A DNA stretch of 64,000 nt from Epiperipatus broadwayi (taxonomy: Eukaryota > Onychophora > Udeonychophora > Euonychophora > Peripatidae), in the NCBI GenBank assembly GCA_028023455.1, contig JAQFVV010006309.1, positions 2,222,072-2,286,071 on the forward strand, written 5' to 3'. The position numbers and the translations under genes are program-made. Of the stretch, positions 11,378-23,793 are shown in pieces. The notes under the pieces are model-generated. The model ran no database searches, was not told the DNA's origin, and worked only from the letters and a program-made list of their open reading frames with translations. Each line of letters begins with the position of its first letter. The first letter of the stretch is position 1.

Positions 11378-13260
11378 ATGAAACCTGAAACAAATTTGGT
11401 ATTTGTTTATTTTCCAGTAGCTGAAAGGTAAAAGTGCTTTTTTGTTCAATTATACAATTTAATGGGGGATCACCTCTTCTCACAATGTACAGGACTCAGA
11501 GTGATCTGAGAAATCATACTGTCCAACACCAAGATAGATTTCCAACTGATCTCATCTCTGAAGGATAGTATCAATACTAAAACCTACCCAATAATATGTC
11601 TCTCAATATTTTTGAACTATGCCATATGGGTTACATGCTGTAAACTAATCATGGAACACCCACAACCTCTTATAACACAGCTTTTTTCCAAAACAATGAT
11701 TAAAATTCAGAAGAGAGACTAACTCTTCGTATCATCAAAAGCATTTGAGGACACTTGGATACTATACAATATGCCAAACTAACAACAAGGGAAAAGGGGG
11801 GGGTAACAATCAGATAACAATTATGTGAAAGATTTAATGTTCACACCATCTTGCACAACATAGACTCAACAGCACTCCAAATGGAAATAACAAGATAGTT
11901 AGAACAACAATGTAAACCTTGTATGTTGGTTAGACATCACTGTATACATTAGAAATAATAAATTATTATTGAAACTACAATAAATGTCTTCAAAAAATGT
12001 TTGAAAAGAAGTGATTGTATTTAATATTTCTAGAGTATCTTTTTTTTATTAGTGTTATTTTAAAGAAAGACAATTTTGTGACAAACATTTTTAGAATATT
12101 TTCACTTTATTTGTTAATAATTTTATAAGAGAAATTAAATAAAGAAATATTAATGTAAATAAAAAAAATATATAAATGAAACCTGTTATTACTTATTTAT
12201 ATAAAAGAGTGTTTGAAAATCTGATCACAGTATTAAACCAAATTTTAGTTCTCTCTTATCATGTTCTCTTCCAAATGAATGTTTTTGATGGAACAACTTT
12301 TGAGGTTACATGTGGATATAGTTGATGATAAAGTGTCATGTCATGATCATTAATACACACTTTTCAAGAAGGCAGAATCTTATATATTTGCAAATATTCC
12401 AAAGCATGCTGTCCCATTTAAGAAAGATACCAAATTTTGATTATTTTACCAAAATGATAGTGACAAAAAGAAAGATGCTGCCATTTAACAAACTACAAAA
12501 GTGATTTGACTACAAAAGTGATTTGAGCATGTCACATTTAAATATTATAATATAAAAAGTGGGGGGGGGGGAATCTTCTGAATGGAATTTATAATCAGTT
12601 TTTAAATTTTTTTCAACTCAATAATTAATACATATTTCTTAATATAAAATTGAAAAATCATAAAGAAATATTTGTAGAGGTCTGTCTATGAATACTTGAA
12701 CAAAAAACTTCTTACCCCTTCAGCTTCTGGTAAATACACAAGTACTACAAATTAAAATGTTACCTGGCCTAAATTCAAACTCAAATCTAATAGATGCATT
12801 ATGGGAGTCTTTTTTTTTTCATTCACTAAATTTGTCCTTTATAAAGCCATTAGTGTTTTGGAGAACATCAATATTTTTTATTTTATTTACATTTTATTTG
12901 CAAATTTAAAAGTGAACGTAAAACACAGTCAATTTGATAATACTAAAAAAAATATCGCATCACTTTATTGAAATTTATGAGATTGTTTCAAAAAAGATCT
13001 TCAGATAGATTATTGAAAATATGTATAACTATTAGCAATTATAATCACATAGTTGCTTGGCAGAGCAATTAACTGTATGTTATTTGAGAAGATTGCATGT
13101 GAACATTTTATTTAATTGATCGAATTTAGTTTTTTTTTTTTTTTACTTTTATCTTTGCAACAGTATTATTAATTCAAAAGAATATATTTTATAACGTACA
13201 GGTAAGTACAGGTAAATATCAACTTCTGAAGTTTGAAATAACAATTATGATTCTTTAATT
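11378..13260. other. No gene seen; moderately complex 11440-11930, then AT-rich
   Basis: 11440-11930 has higher sequence complexity and a G run (GGGGGGG near 11797) but no sustained frame. 12000-13260 is AT-rich with homopolymer runs, including a G9 run near 12562. Confidence 0.4.
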
Positions 13261-13261
13261 T

Positions 13262-13490
13262 ATTACTGAGTACATTGTGCAGGCTTAAACCTGCATTTAT
13301 ATATGTAATATATGCAGGGTTTGAACTCAGACTTTCACACGACCCACCACTCTCAGTGCCATCTCATATTGTGGACCCACCTGCTCACACACATGTTGAA
13401 AAGATAAATAATCACCAATATACGTATTTCATGCTAAACCAGCAATCATCAGTTGGTCTAGATTACTATCCTCACACATATATATAATCA
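13262..13490 (-). repeat. Dispersed repeat with a tRNA B-box-like block
   Basis: The minus strand carries GAGTTCAAACCC (about 13314-13325), close to a pol III B box (GGTTCGANTCC). The other end (TATACGTATTTCATGCTAAA, CATCAGTTGGTCTAGATTAC) aligns with parts of 10500-10560, 10920-11005 and 57690-57780. It is probably a decayed SINE-like family; the polarity of head and body is not settled. Confidence 0.45.
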
Positions 13491-13499
13491 GTACTCAGC

Positions 13500-15315
13500 T
13501 TTATATTAAGATAGCCAATATTTATACTTTAATGGACAGGCTTCAAACTATTCCAACTCACAACTCTTTAGCCTTCCATTTCATTGAAAATCTGATGATG
13601 GAACGTTCAAAGGCCTTGATAGTGCCAAGGTTGTACCCATGTTGACATATTAGTCATTCTGATCCCTCGTGGACAGGAGAATAATCCATTTAATATATAT
13701 TTATATTTGGGGGAATTAAAACTTTTGAACTCGTTTCAAAACGTTATGTTTATAAGTTGAAGCCGCTTGTAATGAACAATAAAAATGTTAATAATGACTA
13801 GATACAGATGTATGGAAAATTTTGAGATAAGTAAATATTATATTAATGTTTTTAGTTATTAAAATAATTTATTTTAAAATAATTGTTATATTATTTAAAT
13901 TGTATATGCATTAAAAAATAATTAAAAAAAAAAAAAAAACAGAAGAATTTGATGATGAATAAAATACGCGTTTTTTATTATTATTTTTAACTTTTAAAAT
14001 TCTATTAGCTTTGTTTCAGTTGAAATATTAGAAGTTTAAAGATTATTAAATTAATTATTTGTAATTTCTTTTGGGGATTTTTCTATTTTTATTTTACTTG
14101 TAAAATGGAAAATAAAATTGAAAAAAAAAAAAAAAATGACTGAAAGAAGATTTTAAAAATTAAAGAAGAAAAAAGAAAATTAATTAAATTTGTTTTCAAA
14201 TTGATCTTTTTAGTTAATTCTTTAACTTTTTAAAATATATATTTAATTTTGAAAGATTTTCTATATATAAACAAAATAAATATAAAATTACTTGCATATT
14301 GTCTATATGTATAAATGAAAATATTTTGCTAATATATTTGAGCTTGTGTTTGTTTTATTAATACCAGTTAAATTAAAATCTGTCAAAGAAGATATTAATG
14401 AATTAAAATAGAAAGAAAGTACAAAACTATCACTAAGAAATATTTATTTTAGAAATAAAAGAATCATTAGTTTAGAGGCAAAATAGATAGAGAATTATTT
14501 AAAAGAATATACTAATCAGAGTGAAGTACTTAATTTTATTATATATAAACAAGATAAATATTTATAAAATTATATTTTATTTATTTAAAACATGAACTGT
14601 TTTTTTAAGATGATTATTATGAAAATATAATAACAGAACTTATAACTACACATGTCTGTACTGTTATATTCAATCAATGTTTTTGTTGAATGTTAAGAAA
14701 CTCTAAGTCCATGGTACAAGATAAAGACTTTGAAAAGATAAGAGCATCCATCTATGTGTAAAGTGTTAATTGCCATCTGTTTAGAATTACAGTTTGAAAC
14801 TGCACCAGTAAATCTCTTAGTTTATTACACTAAAAGAACTTGTAGTATTCCATCCAGAAGATAGATTCACTAAAGATTTTATTAAGACCACCAATTCTGT
14901 CATTGTAGCTATAGATTCAACAAATCATTATCTATGTGATTCATGATTTGTGTTTGGACACACATATGTAGATTTGTAGTTGTTAAATCCTATTTTTGAA
15001 GCAAATGAGCACAACAACTACGGGTTTTCCTGAATCTATTGATGAGACTCCAATACCAGTTGGCTATATTATTGAACTATAAAAAGAAATTTGTTTTGAA
15101 TTACAAAAGAATTATTATTTTTAAGCAAAAATTTTTTAATTGTAGATTCTTGATTGACATTCAAAAAGATTTTGATTTTAAAGTCAGTCATAGGTGATAA
15201 AGTTATATCTCAAATTATTGACAAAACCAACTTCTTATACATTTTCTGTGAGGTAACTTCTCTTCACATATCTGATGATAGAGTATATTAAAAACATCAT
15301 ATCTTTATTATTTTA
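13500..15315. other. AT-rich stretch, no gene seen
   Basis: A short complex island at 13540-13680 (TCCCTCGTGGACAGG) looks repeat-derived but has no partner in the window. The rest is AT-rich with poly-A/T runs. 14700-15060 is somewhat less AT-rich but has stops in all frames. Confidence 0.4.
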
Positions 15316-15319
15316 ATCA

Positions 15320-16560
15320 TTAGCAATCTAATGCAGGATGTAAGTCTCTGAAAGTTCAATTCACTTTTTCTGTTCCATTGCTTCTCTCCACATCACACCA
15401 ACAAACTTCATTATTTCATCCATTTAACATTTTGATATTATTCTGGATCTTTTACACTCTTTTGTGAGTTCCAATTTATGATTTTAATTATCTATCTATT
15501 ATTATCATTTCTAACAATACGTTCATGCCAACTTCATTTTAGTCTTTTAATTTTTTCAATGACAATACTACTTTCTGTTCTCTCATCCAAATATTTTATT
15601 TTAATCCATTCTTCTTATTCAAATATACATCTCTCCATACTTCATTGTGTGTCTTGAAGTTCTCTATACTGCATTTCTGCCAAATGTTTAAATCTAAGAT
15701 TCATAAATAAAAATTGGTAAAACACATTTATTAAAACCCCTTTTTTTAAAACACACTCACATATTCCCTTATTTCTACTAAAAATATTCTCATCCATTAT
15801 ATTTTCATACTTCATTATTATTAATCTTTATTTCCTTTTGAAAAAAATCCGTTAAACATTTTGAGTCTTTTTAATATTTACCTTTTTTTCTTCTCATGTG
15901 TCATAGCATCAGTTGGGAAGTGAACCCACTAACCTGGGACAACTGCTTGTAAAGCAGCCATCGCTGACCTCTCAACCACCAATGCTTGACTATTTACCTT
16001 TAATCTTATATTCTGACTTTCATCTGATAATTCTTGCAATATTTCCAGAAGCCCTGAAGCAATATTTGCAAAAATAACCACATTATCTGCAAAAATCTAA
16101 ATAAATAATCTTTTATTTTTACTTCTTAGTTTTCCATTTTAATTCATAAGATAGATCTTGAAAGTTTTGGAGATATGTAATCTCATATACCTATTTCAGA
16201 GTTAATCTTCTTAGTATCACTATATAGTCTAATCACTACTGGTGCATTTTGTTAAACAGTCTTCAGAATATGTTAATATTCTGGCCTATAACTTGATGAC
16301 CCAAAGCTTTAATCTCTATGGAAATGCTTATAGAATCAAATGTGTGTTCATAATCTATAAATCCAAAGCATAACAGTAACTCACATTTATTGATCCTTTA
16401 CTAACTTTTATCAATACTCAGATGTGGTCCACTGTGATAAAACCATTTTAAAATCTAGCTACTCTTTTTGATTAGTTTGAATTCAGAGTTTGCTGTATAT
16501 AATTATATCTCAGTAAAAATTCTGTAGAGAAATAATTGAAGACTAAAGGATCTGACATTT
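15320..16560 (-). pseudogene. LINE-C: 3' remnant of a non-LTR reverse transcriptase
   Basis: Read on the minus strand with several frame changes and stops. 16300-16390 gives LLCFGFIDYEHTFDSI, the RT motif A region (usual form FIDYEKAFDS). 15560-15700 gives SMERCIFE...ERTESSIVIEKIKRLK, and 15320-15560 gives HERIVRND...DEIMKFVGVMWREA...LSETYILH. These match, in order, the C-terminal region of the widespread endonuclease/reverse-transcriptase LINE proteins (pattern AMER..., LKW.WAGH, GRP..RW, EAYV.Q). Motif C (YADD) is not seen. The remnant is split by a SINE at 15886-15990, so it is older than that SINE. Confidence 0.7.
15886..15990 (-). mobile_element. tRNA-derived SINE, copy 1 (inside LINE-C)
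   Basis: The minus strand shows GGTTGAGAGGTCAGCG (A-box region) and GGGTTCACTTCCC (B-box region), then TGATGCTATGACAC and an A-rich tail (T run at 15883-15889). It is flanked by the 11-bp duplication TATTTACCTTT at 15875-15885 and 15991-16001. Same family as 23682-23785, 58975-59078 and 61198-61306. Confidence 0.88.
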
Positions 16561-17585
16561 CTAATATTTTTTATTACATTTTGTAAATATATATATTAAT
16601 ATAAAATTCTTATCTATTTTTCTCAAGTTGATGTATCTCGGTATTTTTCATGTTATATTCTTATTTTTATGTTTACAGTTTTTATATCTGTTATTAAAAA
16701 AACTGAAATTTTTATATTTTATGTAGTTTTCATTTAAAAATTCTTATATTTCAACATCTTACATGCAAATCAAAACATGCTATATATACATTTGTGTGTG
16801 TGCGTGTTAATGAAAATATTATTTCAATTTAATCAATCATGAATTTTCATGATAGTGCAAAACTGACCTGAAATGATTGCTAGTTTGAATAGGTAAAAGT
16901 GACGTTATTGTGGTGATTATTAAATAACCAACCATAGTGTTCGGAATTAATGAAATTTATTTTAAATGTTTATAATTTATCCTTTTTTTAAGTTTTATAT
17001 TAGAATTTATATCAATTCAAAAAAATTTCATATATATATATATATGTCTTTATTAGGATAAAACAATTATAAACATAGCAGAGATAATTCACATGCTGAT
17101 GTGAACTATTTTCTTAACAATAAATAACTTGGGAATCTATTTACTTTAGTAGATGAAAATCGGAATATATTAGAAACTCTAATATCATCATTCTTATAAA
17201 ACTTGTTAAAACAGTACATTCTATAAATACAAGGATATAAATCTTAAACAAGATATATTAGAATGGTGATGTGATTTTTGATATATTATTTATATCTTAA
17301 TATATAAATGGGATGGTATAAAAATATTGGATTATGAATAATAAACATAAATTATCTATCCTCTTAATATATGTTAAAGTTTGCCAAAAATTATTTTCTA
17401 TAGAAAACAGACGGTTTATTATTGTATTAAATATTCACTCTTTTTTGTATTATTTTGTATATGATAAGAAGATAATGTGCTACTTTTTATCCTTTTAAAT
17501 TCACAGTGATGTTTATTTACTATTGCTTTGTTAAGTTTCGTTTGCATTTCAGTAAGTAACAAATATATTACATTAGTTATATTAT
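16561..17585. other. AT-rich stretch, no gene seen
   Basis: Contains small (TA)n runs at 17030-17045 and a TGTG run near 16794. No frame of note. Confidence 0.5.
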
Positions 17586-17587
17586 AT

Positions 17588-17720
17588 ACAAGGCAAAACT
17601 CTCCATACAGTAGTGCCACCCTGTGCCAACCAGAGTAATCAATGGAGATTTTTGCCTTGTTTATAAACAATTATGTGCTAGTATAAGAGATGATGATCAT
17701 GTGATGCTTAATGGTTTATA
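17588..17720. repeat. Hammerhead family A, short foldback derivative
   Basis: Begins CAAGGCAAAACTCTCCATAC, runs to CAATGGA, then jumps to the opposite orientation (TTTTGCCTTG) and ends with GTGATGCTTAATGGTTTA. The same end block (GATCATGTGATGTTTAGTGG) closes copies at 38323-38488 and 40140-40254. It looks like the two outer ends of an inverted dimer of the family at 25852-27019 after deletion of the middle, ribozyme included. Confidence 0.75.
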
Positions 17721-18092
17721 TTATATATAGTTAGACATACACAAGTAAATGATAATATACACACATAAAAATTCCCATCATATCGTTGTCATTTTCAACC
17801 ATCATCGATCTTCTCCAGGATGAAGTTTTATCAAGTTTAATCCATTTACATTTGACCAAAGCATCAATTATAGTAGTAATAATACATTTTTTATTAGCAA
17901 AAAAGGGAAGAAAATGATGTTTTCAATTCTGTTCATTATTTTTGGAAAAGTAATATGAAATATTTTGGCGATTTTTAACAGAATTATTTCTAGAATAATT
18001 GTATTATATATATTAATTCTAATATTCTTACAGATAAATAAATTCATAGTATTATTTCCTGGAGATTCCATGTAATAAAAATATAATAGCTA

Positions 18093-18140
18093 AATAGCTG
18101 AAGTTTCAGTATAGTAACAAGTACTTTCCTCAGAGCTACT
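18093..18140 (-). ncRNA. Hammerhead ribozyme-like motif, type I (left arm)
   Basis: Minus strand, in order: stem I strand AGTAGCT (18140-18134); core CTGAGGA (18133-18127), which fits CUGANGA; stem II AGTAC...ATACT with an extra A before it; GAAA (18107-18104); minimal stem III; TC cleavage site (predicted cut between 18100 and 18099); and the second stem I strand AGCTATT (18099-18093). Stem I pairs over 7 positions including one G.U. The catalytic core is intact by eye. Stem III is only A-U plus a C.U mismatch. Compared with the right-arm copy, stem I position 5 changes from A-U to U-A with pairing kept. Confidence 0.65.
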
Positions 18141-18159
18141 TCTTACTCAAATTGTAAGA

Positions 18160-18300
18160 ATGTGTGTGGCAAGGCTACTAAGGGAAGCTATAGAGATTTT
18201 TAAAAGGCATACAAGCATAAATGAAAAGTGTGAATTAAAGAAAATGAACAATATTTGGAAAAAGCTATTGGAGGCTAAATTTTTTTTTAAAACTTCTCAA
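18160..18300 (+). pseudogene. C-terminal remnant of a Penelope-like (GIY-YIG) protein
   Basis: A frame reading ARLLREAIEIFKRHTSINEK and then NNIWKKLLEAK resembles the conserved tail of Penelope-like polyproteins (pattern R-EAIEI-K---N-N--G--L---W) downstream of the GIY-YIG endonuclease. Nothing upstream of it survives; it abuts the inverted arm at 18150. The frame then runs into the (AAT)n tract, which gives an artefactual poly-Ile tail. Short length limits certainty. Confidence 0.5.
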
Positions 18301-18326
18301 CCAATAAAATTTAAGAATGAGAAGAA

Positions 18327-18391
<65 letters not shown>

Positions 18392-18401
18392 TGATGATGA
18401 T
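18327..18401. repeat. (AAT)n then (ATG)n microsatellite
   Basis: A run of AAT triplets to about 18389 followed by four ATG triplets, between the coding remnant and the right hammerhead. Confidence 0.95.
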
Positions 18402-18438
18402 TTTAAATCTCACCACACACTTTCTTATGATTTGAAAA

Positions 18439-18486
18439 AGAAGCTCTGAGAAAAGTACTTGTTATTGTACTGAAATGTCAGCTTTT
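18439..18486 (+). ncRNA. Hammerhead ribozyme-like motif, type I (right arm)
   Basis: Order: AGAAGCT (stem I), CTGAGAA (core with the G8 position changed to A), stem II AGTAC...GTACT (5 bp), GAAA, TGTC (predicted cut after 18479), AGCTTTT (stem I). Stem I pairs over 7 positions with one G.U. The G8 change should abolish or cripple cleavage. GAAATGTC looks like GAAACGTC after CpG decay. Confidence 0.6.
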
Positions 18487-18590
18487 CAGCTATTATATTT
18501 TTATTACATGGATGCTCCCAGAAATAATACTATGAATATATATAAACAATTGAAATAAATGAGTAAATCTGTAATATTTAGAGAAGACTA

Positions 18591-19053
18591 TCAGAAATAA
18601 TATTACTAGATATTATCAATTAAAATTGGCAGTCCTAAATTAAACCATGCACTCATAAGTAAATTAAAGTAGCTTTTACCTGAAGCTTATCTAACGATAA
18701 AATAAAAAAAGGTAATGCCATTTATTAAAGTATATGGTTGAATTTGCTGCTGGTAATTTTAATTAGTGGTTACTTAGTAACATTGTTACTGGACACTTTT
18801 TCTTTAATTATTAATGGATTTATGAATTTATTTCAATATTTTATGAATTAATGTATAAAAATATTTAACATAGAATAACCAAAGTACTAATGATAATCAC
18901 ATCCCAAACAAATATGTCACTTATTTGTAACTGCCTCACAATAACAAACAATAAGAATTATTTGAACATAATTAGGTGTTGATTGCTCTTTATACATATT
19001 TTTTCAGATAAGGTTATGCTTATAGATTTTAATTTAATTTACTAACATACCCA
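18591..19053. other. AT-rich stretch, no gene seen
   Basis: Nothing recognisable apart from AT-rich sequence. Confidence 0.5.
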
Positions 19054-19790
<737 letters not shown>

Positions 19791-19799
19791 TTTTCTGAA

Positions 19800-19920
19800 T
19801 ATTTGGCATAGTTGGTATAGTGTCCAACTTTAGATGGAAAAGTCCCAGAATTGGTTCTGGCAATCACAGGTCTAGCACTCAAACTTCTTATGAATCCTCA
19901 AAGCCATATGCATTTTTTGT
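19800..19920 (+). repeat. Degenerate SINE-like repeat, copy 1
   Basis: TAGTTGGTATAGTGTCCAAC and CAGAATTGGTTCTGGC suggest decayed A- and B-box regions. The 3' part (AAACTTCTTATG...AAAGCCAT) matches 50580-50630. No target-site duplication was found. Confidence 0.45.
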
Positions 19921-19980
19921 CTGTTTGTCATCTGCCTGTCTACTTGCTGTCTCTTTATCTGTCTGTACATATCTATTTAT

Positions 19981-20020
19981 GGATAGATAGATAGACAAAT
20001 AGACAAACAGGAAGACATAG
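19981..20020. repeat. Short GATA/GACA tetranucleotide tract, complement of 19054-19790
   Basis: GGATAGATAGATAGACAAAT followed by AGACAAACAGG is the reverse complement of the CTAT/CTGT units about 200 bp upstream. Confidence 0.8.
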
Positions 20021-21115
20021 ATAAATGAAAAGAAAAACATTATTACTAATTTAAGTAACAAGATGTTTCTAAGAAAACAATTTGTGTTGATACTTCATTA
20101 TTCCATTTAAATCATGTAAGATCTTTCATTATTTTATGATATAATTCTAAATTTGAGATTAAAAAAAATTGAATTATATTAGGAATCTAATATAAAAGTT
20201 TATATTAGGAATCTCCTTTTGTCTAGGTATTCTAGCTCATGTTTCTACCAATAATTTAAGATGTGTAATATAATAAAACATAAAAATTGAGTTAATGTTA
20301 TGCACCAAGCAGACTACTTCAAAAGTTTGTAATGCTTTTTTTTGCTTTTAGACTGCCTTTTTTTTATTTTTGTATACTTTTTTAATCATTTTTATTGCTT
20401 GAATATCATTGACTATAATCCTGGGAATATTTTTGGTAAATATGAAGAACTATTGGGACAAGACAGGGACCTAAATTATAATTTGTAGTTTAAATCCAAT
20501 TCCTCAAATGATATTAATGTTAAAATTATATATGTACTAGCAGCATTGCTTACAATATTAGAATAGAAGAATGTAATGTTTAAATAATATTTATATGACA
20601 TTATTATATATGAGTTATTAACAGCAGGTAAAAATGATTATTGTAATGCATTTTTATAAACATTACTATAGGTCATTTTTATCTGTCATCATGTATTATT
20701 ATGTCATGTAAATATTATTTAAATATATTTTAATTATTAATTTCATTACATCATTTTATTTTACTTACATAAGCAAAACTACAGGATACAGCTAGTAGTC
20801 TATAAAATTCTATACAAAAAAAGAAAGAAAATCAAATTTCCAAGCCAATATACAATTTACTTAATCATGTGATAATATACTTAAAGAAAATTATAAAACC
20901 ATATATTTAACTTCATCATTCAAACAATATAAAACAGTTTTAATTTTTTTTTAAAAAGACAGTCTCACTTTATATCTGATTATAAATGGCAATTCTTTCT
21001 GAAATGTATATAAATTCCAAGCCATTTTAATTCTTTCCAAAAAAAATAAAAATAAAATTGTGCAATTAAATAAAATGTGAATAAAAATTCTAACGTTCTT
21101 TTCAATAGTTATGTA
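20021..21115. other. AT-rich stretch, no gene seen
   Basis: No recognisable frame, repeat partner or RNA. Confidence 0.5.
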
Positions 21116-21117
21116 TT

Positions 21118-21367
21118 AAATAAGTGCTGGATTTTGAGTTGATATTTTGGATCTAGTGTATGAATGTTCTAGCTCCTCACTGAGATGAGCCATAAGCTTG
21201 TAACCAATTGATCTGGGGATAAGAATATTCCAGATAGAGATTTTAAATATTTTCACTTACTGCACTTATTAATAAAGAGCTTGTTTGAGCTATTGGTATG
21301 CCCTCTATATTGCATTTTTGTAAATACAAGCTTTTTATAAAGCAATGTCACACTATATATGACTTGT
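21118..21367 (+). repeat. Hammerhead family B, copy 1
   Basis: About 250 bp matching the reverse complement of 43151-43398 nearly end to end (AAGTGCTGG...TTGAGTTGA at one end, AATGTCAC..TATATATGACTTG at the other). It carries a decayed hammerhead motif at 21174-21219. Related in order of motifs to family A but clearly separate. Confidence 0.75.
21174..21219 (+). ncRNA. Decayed hammerhead ribozyme-like motif (family B)
   Basis: TCCTCA (stem I), CTGAGAT in place of CUGANGA, stem II GAGC-CATAA-GCTT, GTAA in place of GAAA, stem III ACCAATTGAT, then C (predicted cut site after 21213) and TGGGGA (stem I). Stem I forms 6 pairs with one G.U. Core changes should make it inactive. The 43296-43342 copy keeps the same architecture with a compensated stem I. 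Confidence 0.5.
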
Positions 21368-21370
21368 TTA

Positions 21371-23673
21371 GAAATTAAATAAATTTTTAAAAATCACATT
21401 TGATTTCTGTAATTATTTAAAAATATGTATTTATTCAAAACAAAATGTAATCACGTCATCAAATTTTAGGTGGAGCTGATTCAATTTATAAAATGAATGA
21501 AATATTCTTTGTTTCAAATTTGATTTACAAATCTAAACAAATTTTTTTAATAACTACTAAATCTATCAAATTATGCTTTAAAATTTTACAATTTTTTGAT
21601 AATTTTTATGATATTGCTAAATATAATATCAATCAGGTGAATGACCTCATTTTGTAGACAGCTGTTTTTCCTGCAGTCATAATCTCTATAGCAACAATAT
21701 TTAGAAGAAAATATTCTTTTTTATTTAAAAATAAAACATTTCTGTAAAAAATGAATATATAGACTTTTCATTTTTAATAATTATATAATTAGGTTACTAA
21801 TATAATCATAAACTTTCCCCCAAAAAATGAAGTTTTTATACCACTATAATATTTTCTTGATGACCATAATAATTTCTTGAAGTGAACATGCAAGGTTTGA
21901 GATCGTGAAATATATAATGGGTATCCATCATCAGCGGAGCTTGTGATCATTTGTTGAACCACCTCTTGGCTTTTCAAGCCATCTATTGACTTTTTTTGTA
22001 TTTAAAATATTAGTAAATAAATATACATGAATTTTAAAGCTGTAAAAACAAAAAGCTTCACAAAATTTTCAGCAAAGGGTGAAAAATGAAAATTTAAAAT
22101 TTAGAAAACTGAAGTGCGTCTCTTATGCTCCGAAAGTAAATAAGGTTAATCACTGCTGCCCACTTTTTGATTCCATCTGACTTCATTCAATTTTTCATGA
22201 CTTTTTATATAGCAAATTACCAAAGTTTTTAAAGCAATTTAGTTGGCAAAAATGTATATCTTATAAAAGTTATAGATAAAACAAGAAAAAAAAATCAAGC
22301 AAGAATAAAAATTGGTGCAATATTTTGTTGAGTTATGAAGTAACAAAGAAACAAGAAAAGAAACTTTCACATTTATGTATTAATATAGATAGTCAAACAA
22401 TTTTGTAAAAATTCTTAGAATATTTCATTACTAATTTCATTTAAAATATTAATATTAAATATCTTGAAATAGCTTGAGATGATAAAGATTTTTACCTCAC
22501 TTTAAATTATTCTGTGTCTGTGTTTTGAAGTATGAAGAACTTCTTTGTTTTGCTCAGACGTGATTTTCACGAACTGCTTATTGATTTTCAATAAGGGTGT
22601 ATTAATATATAGTATGGACAGACATAACGTTAAAATTTAATTGAGGATTCAGTTTTGTCAACCAATAAAAACAATAATTAATTTGGTATTCAATATTATC
22701 TAATTACATATATATGTAACTTTAGTTATAAGTTTATATTATTTTTAAATTTTATTGTTACTTTACTTCACATTTGCCACAATGTATATTTAAAAAAAAC
22801 TAAAAAAGTTTTTAAGAAAAAAAAATAGTTCTGGTAATACATATCTATATGAACCAACTTATTTTTAGTGTCACATAAATAAAAAATTTGATCCTATATC
22901 TAAAATAGCATTTATATAATATTTCGTGATATTAAATACTAAACCTAATTTGATAATATAATTATCTAGAAATTGAATCTATTATAAATCAATTTAATTT
23001 AGTTGTACTATAGTACATAATAAGATTTTAATAAAAAATACATATTGTTAATTATTCAACATAAAATATATATCAAATTATTTTATTAGGTTTTGCTTTT
23101 AAAATATCACAAATTATATATTAACAGATATTACCATTATTATATTTCTCAAATATGATTTTTTTAAACTTGGGCTTTTTCCAGATTATTATTGGTATAT
23201 GCCAATTTTCCATAACTTTTTAACCTTGGATCACTTTTTATTTTAAAGTAGTGATTAACAACAAAATTTACATATAGCACAAAATGATAATGATAAGAAT
23301 AATGAATTAATATGCATGTAAAAATAACAAATATATCATTCTTTTTCTAAAGCAAATTCAATTACAAAACATAATGAGAACGTTTTATAGAAAAACATTC
23401 TATTTCTTTATCAAACTGATTAAAAAATACTAAAGAGTAGAAACATTCAAAAGTTATGTTTACACAATTAACTTTGCACTATGATAGCAAGAATGACTTC
23501 TTTGCTGCTGCTTTTGTTTACACAAGATCTGTAAGTCTGTTTTGTAATTTGACACCTTTATGCAAATACACTGATTCTGAAATATCATTCATTTCAATCA
23601 ATTTCTTAATGCATTTTAAAAGTATATAAATATGAAAATCTGCATCTTAACACCCAATTCTTACTATTAAAAC
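21371..23673. other. AT-rich stretch, no gene seen
   Basis: A small complex island at 21880-21975 (CATCATCAGCGGAGCTTGTG) may be repeat-derived but has no partner here. The remainder is AT-rich without a supported gene. Confidence 0.45.
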
Positions 23674-23681
23674 ATGTTATA

Positions 23682-23785
23682 GTCTTGCGTTGGTGGTCGA
23701 GAGGTCAGCGCGACTGCCTTGCACTTGCAGGCAGTTGCCCGGGTTGCGGGTTCGCATCCCGGCCAATGCTATGACACAAAAAAAA
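23682..23785 (+). mobile_element. tRNA-derived SINE, copy 2 (best preserved)
   Basis: A-box region TGGTCGAGAGGTCAGCG, a 6-bp anticodon-type stem (ACTGCC/GGCAGT) and a perfect-looking T-arm with B box GGTTCGCATCC (23749-23759). A terminal TTGG/CCAA pair closes the head. It ends TGCTATGACAC plus an A tail. It is flanked by ATGTTATA at 23674-23681 and 23786-23793. The head resembles a class II (Leu/Ser-type) tRNA with a long variable region, but the acceptor stem is short and mismatched, so it is a SINE and not a working tRNA gene. Confidence 0.88.
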
Positions 23786-23793
23786 ATGTTATA

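Larger units (their letters stand above)
17975..18590 (+). mobile_element. Penelope-like remnant flanked by inverted hammerhead-bearing repeats
   Basis: Two inverted arms (about 18000-18150 and 18439-18560) flank a short coding remnant and an (AAT)n tract. The arms share CCATGTAATAAAAATATAAT, TTCATAGTATTATTTC and hammerhead-like motifs in opposite orientation. Penelope-like elements are known to carry type I hammerheads in their pseudo-LTRs, which may be inverted, and to end in a GIY-YIG protein. The central frame matches the end of that protein. Inference: a truncated copy keeping the 3' coding end, the 3' pseudo-LTR and an inverted 5' pseudo-LTR piece. Confidence 0.6.

Noticed and set aside
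13585-13625. CTGATGATGGAACGTTCAAAG as a hammerhead
   Set aside because: Stem II is a loop-less palindrome and no stem I or GAAA is seen.
21930-21975. CTGATGA string on the minus strand as a further hammerhead
   Set aside because: No GAAA at the right distance and no stem II.
23682-23785. Functional tRNA gene
   Set aside because: Short and mismatched acceptor stem, A tail and target-site duplications, and three related diverged copies point to a SINE.
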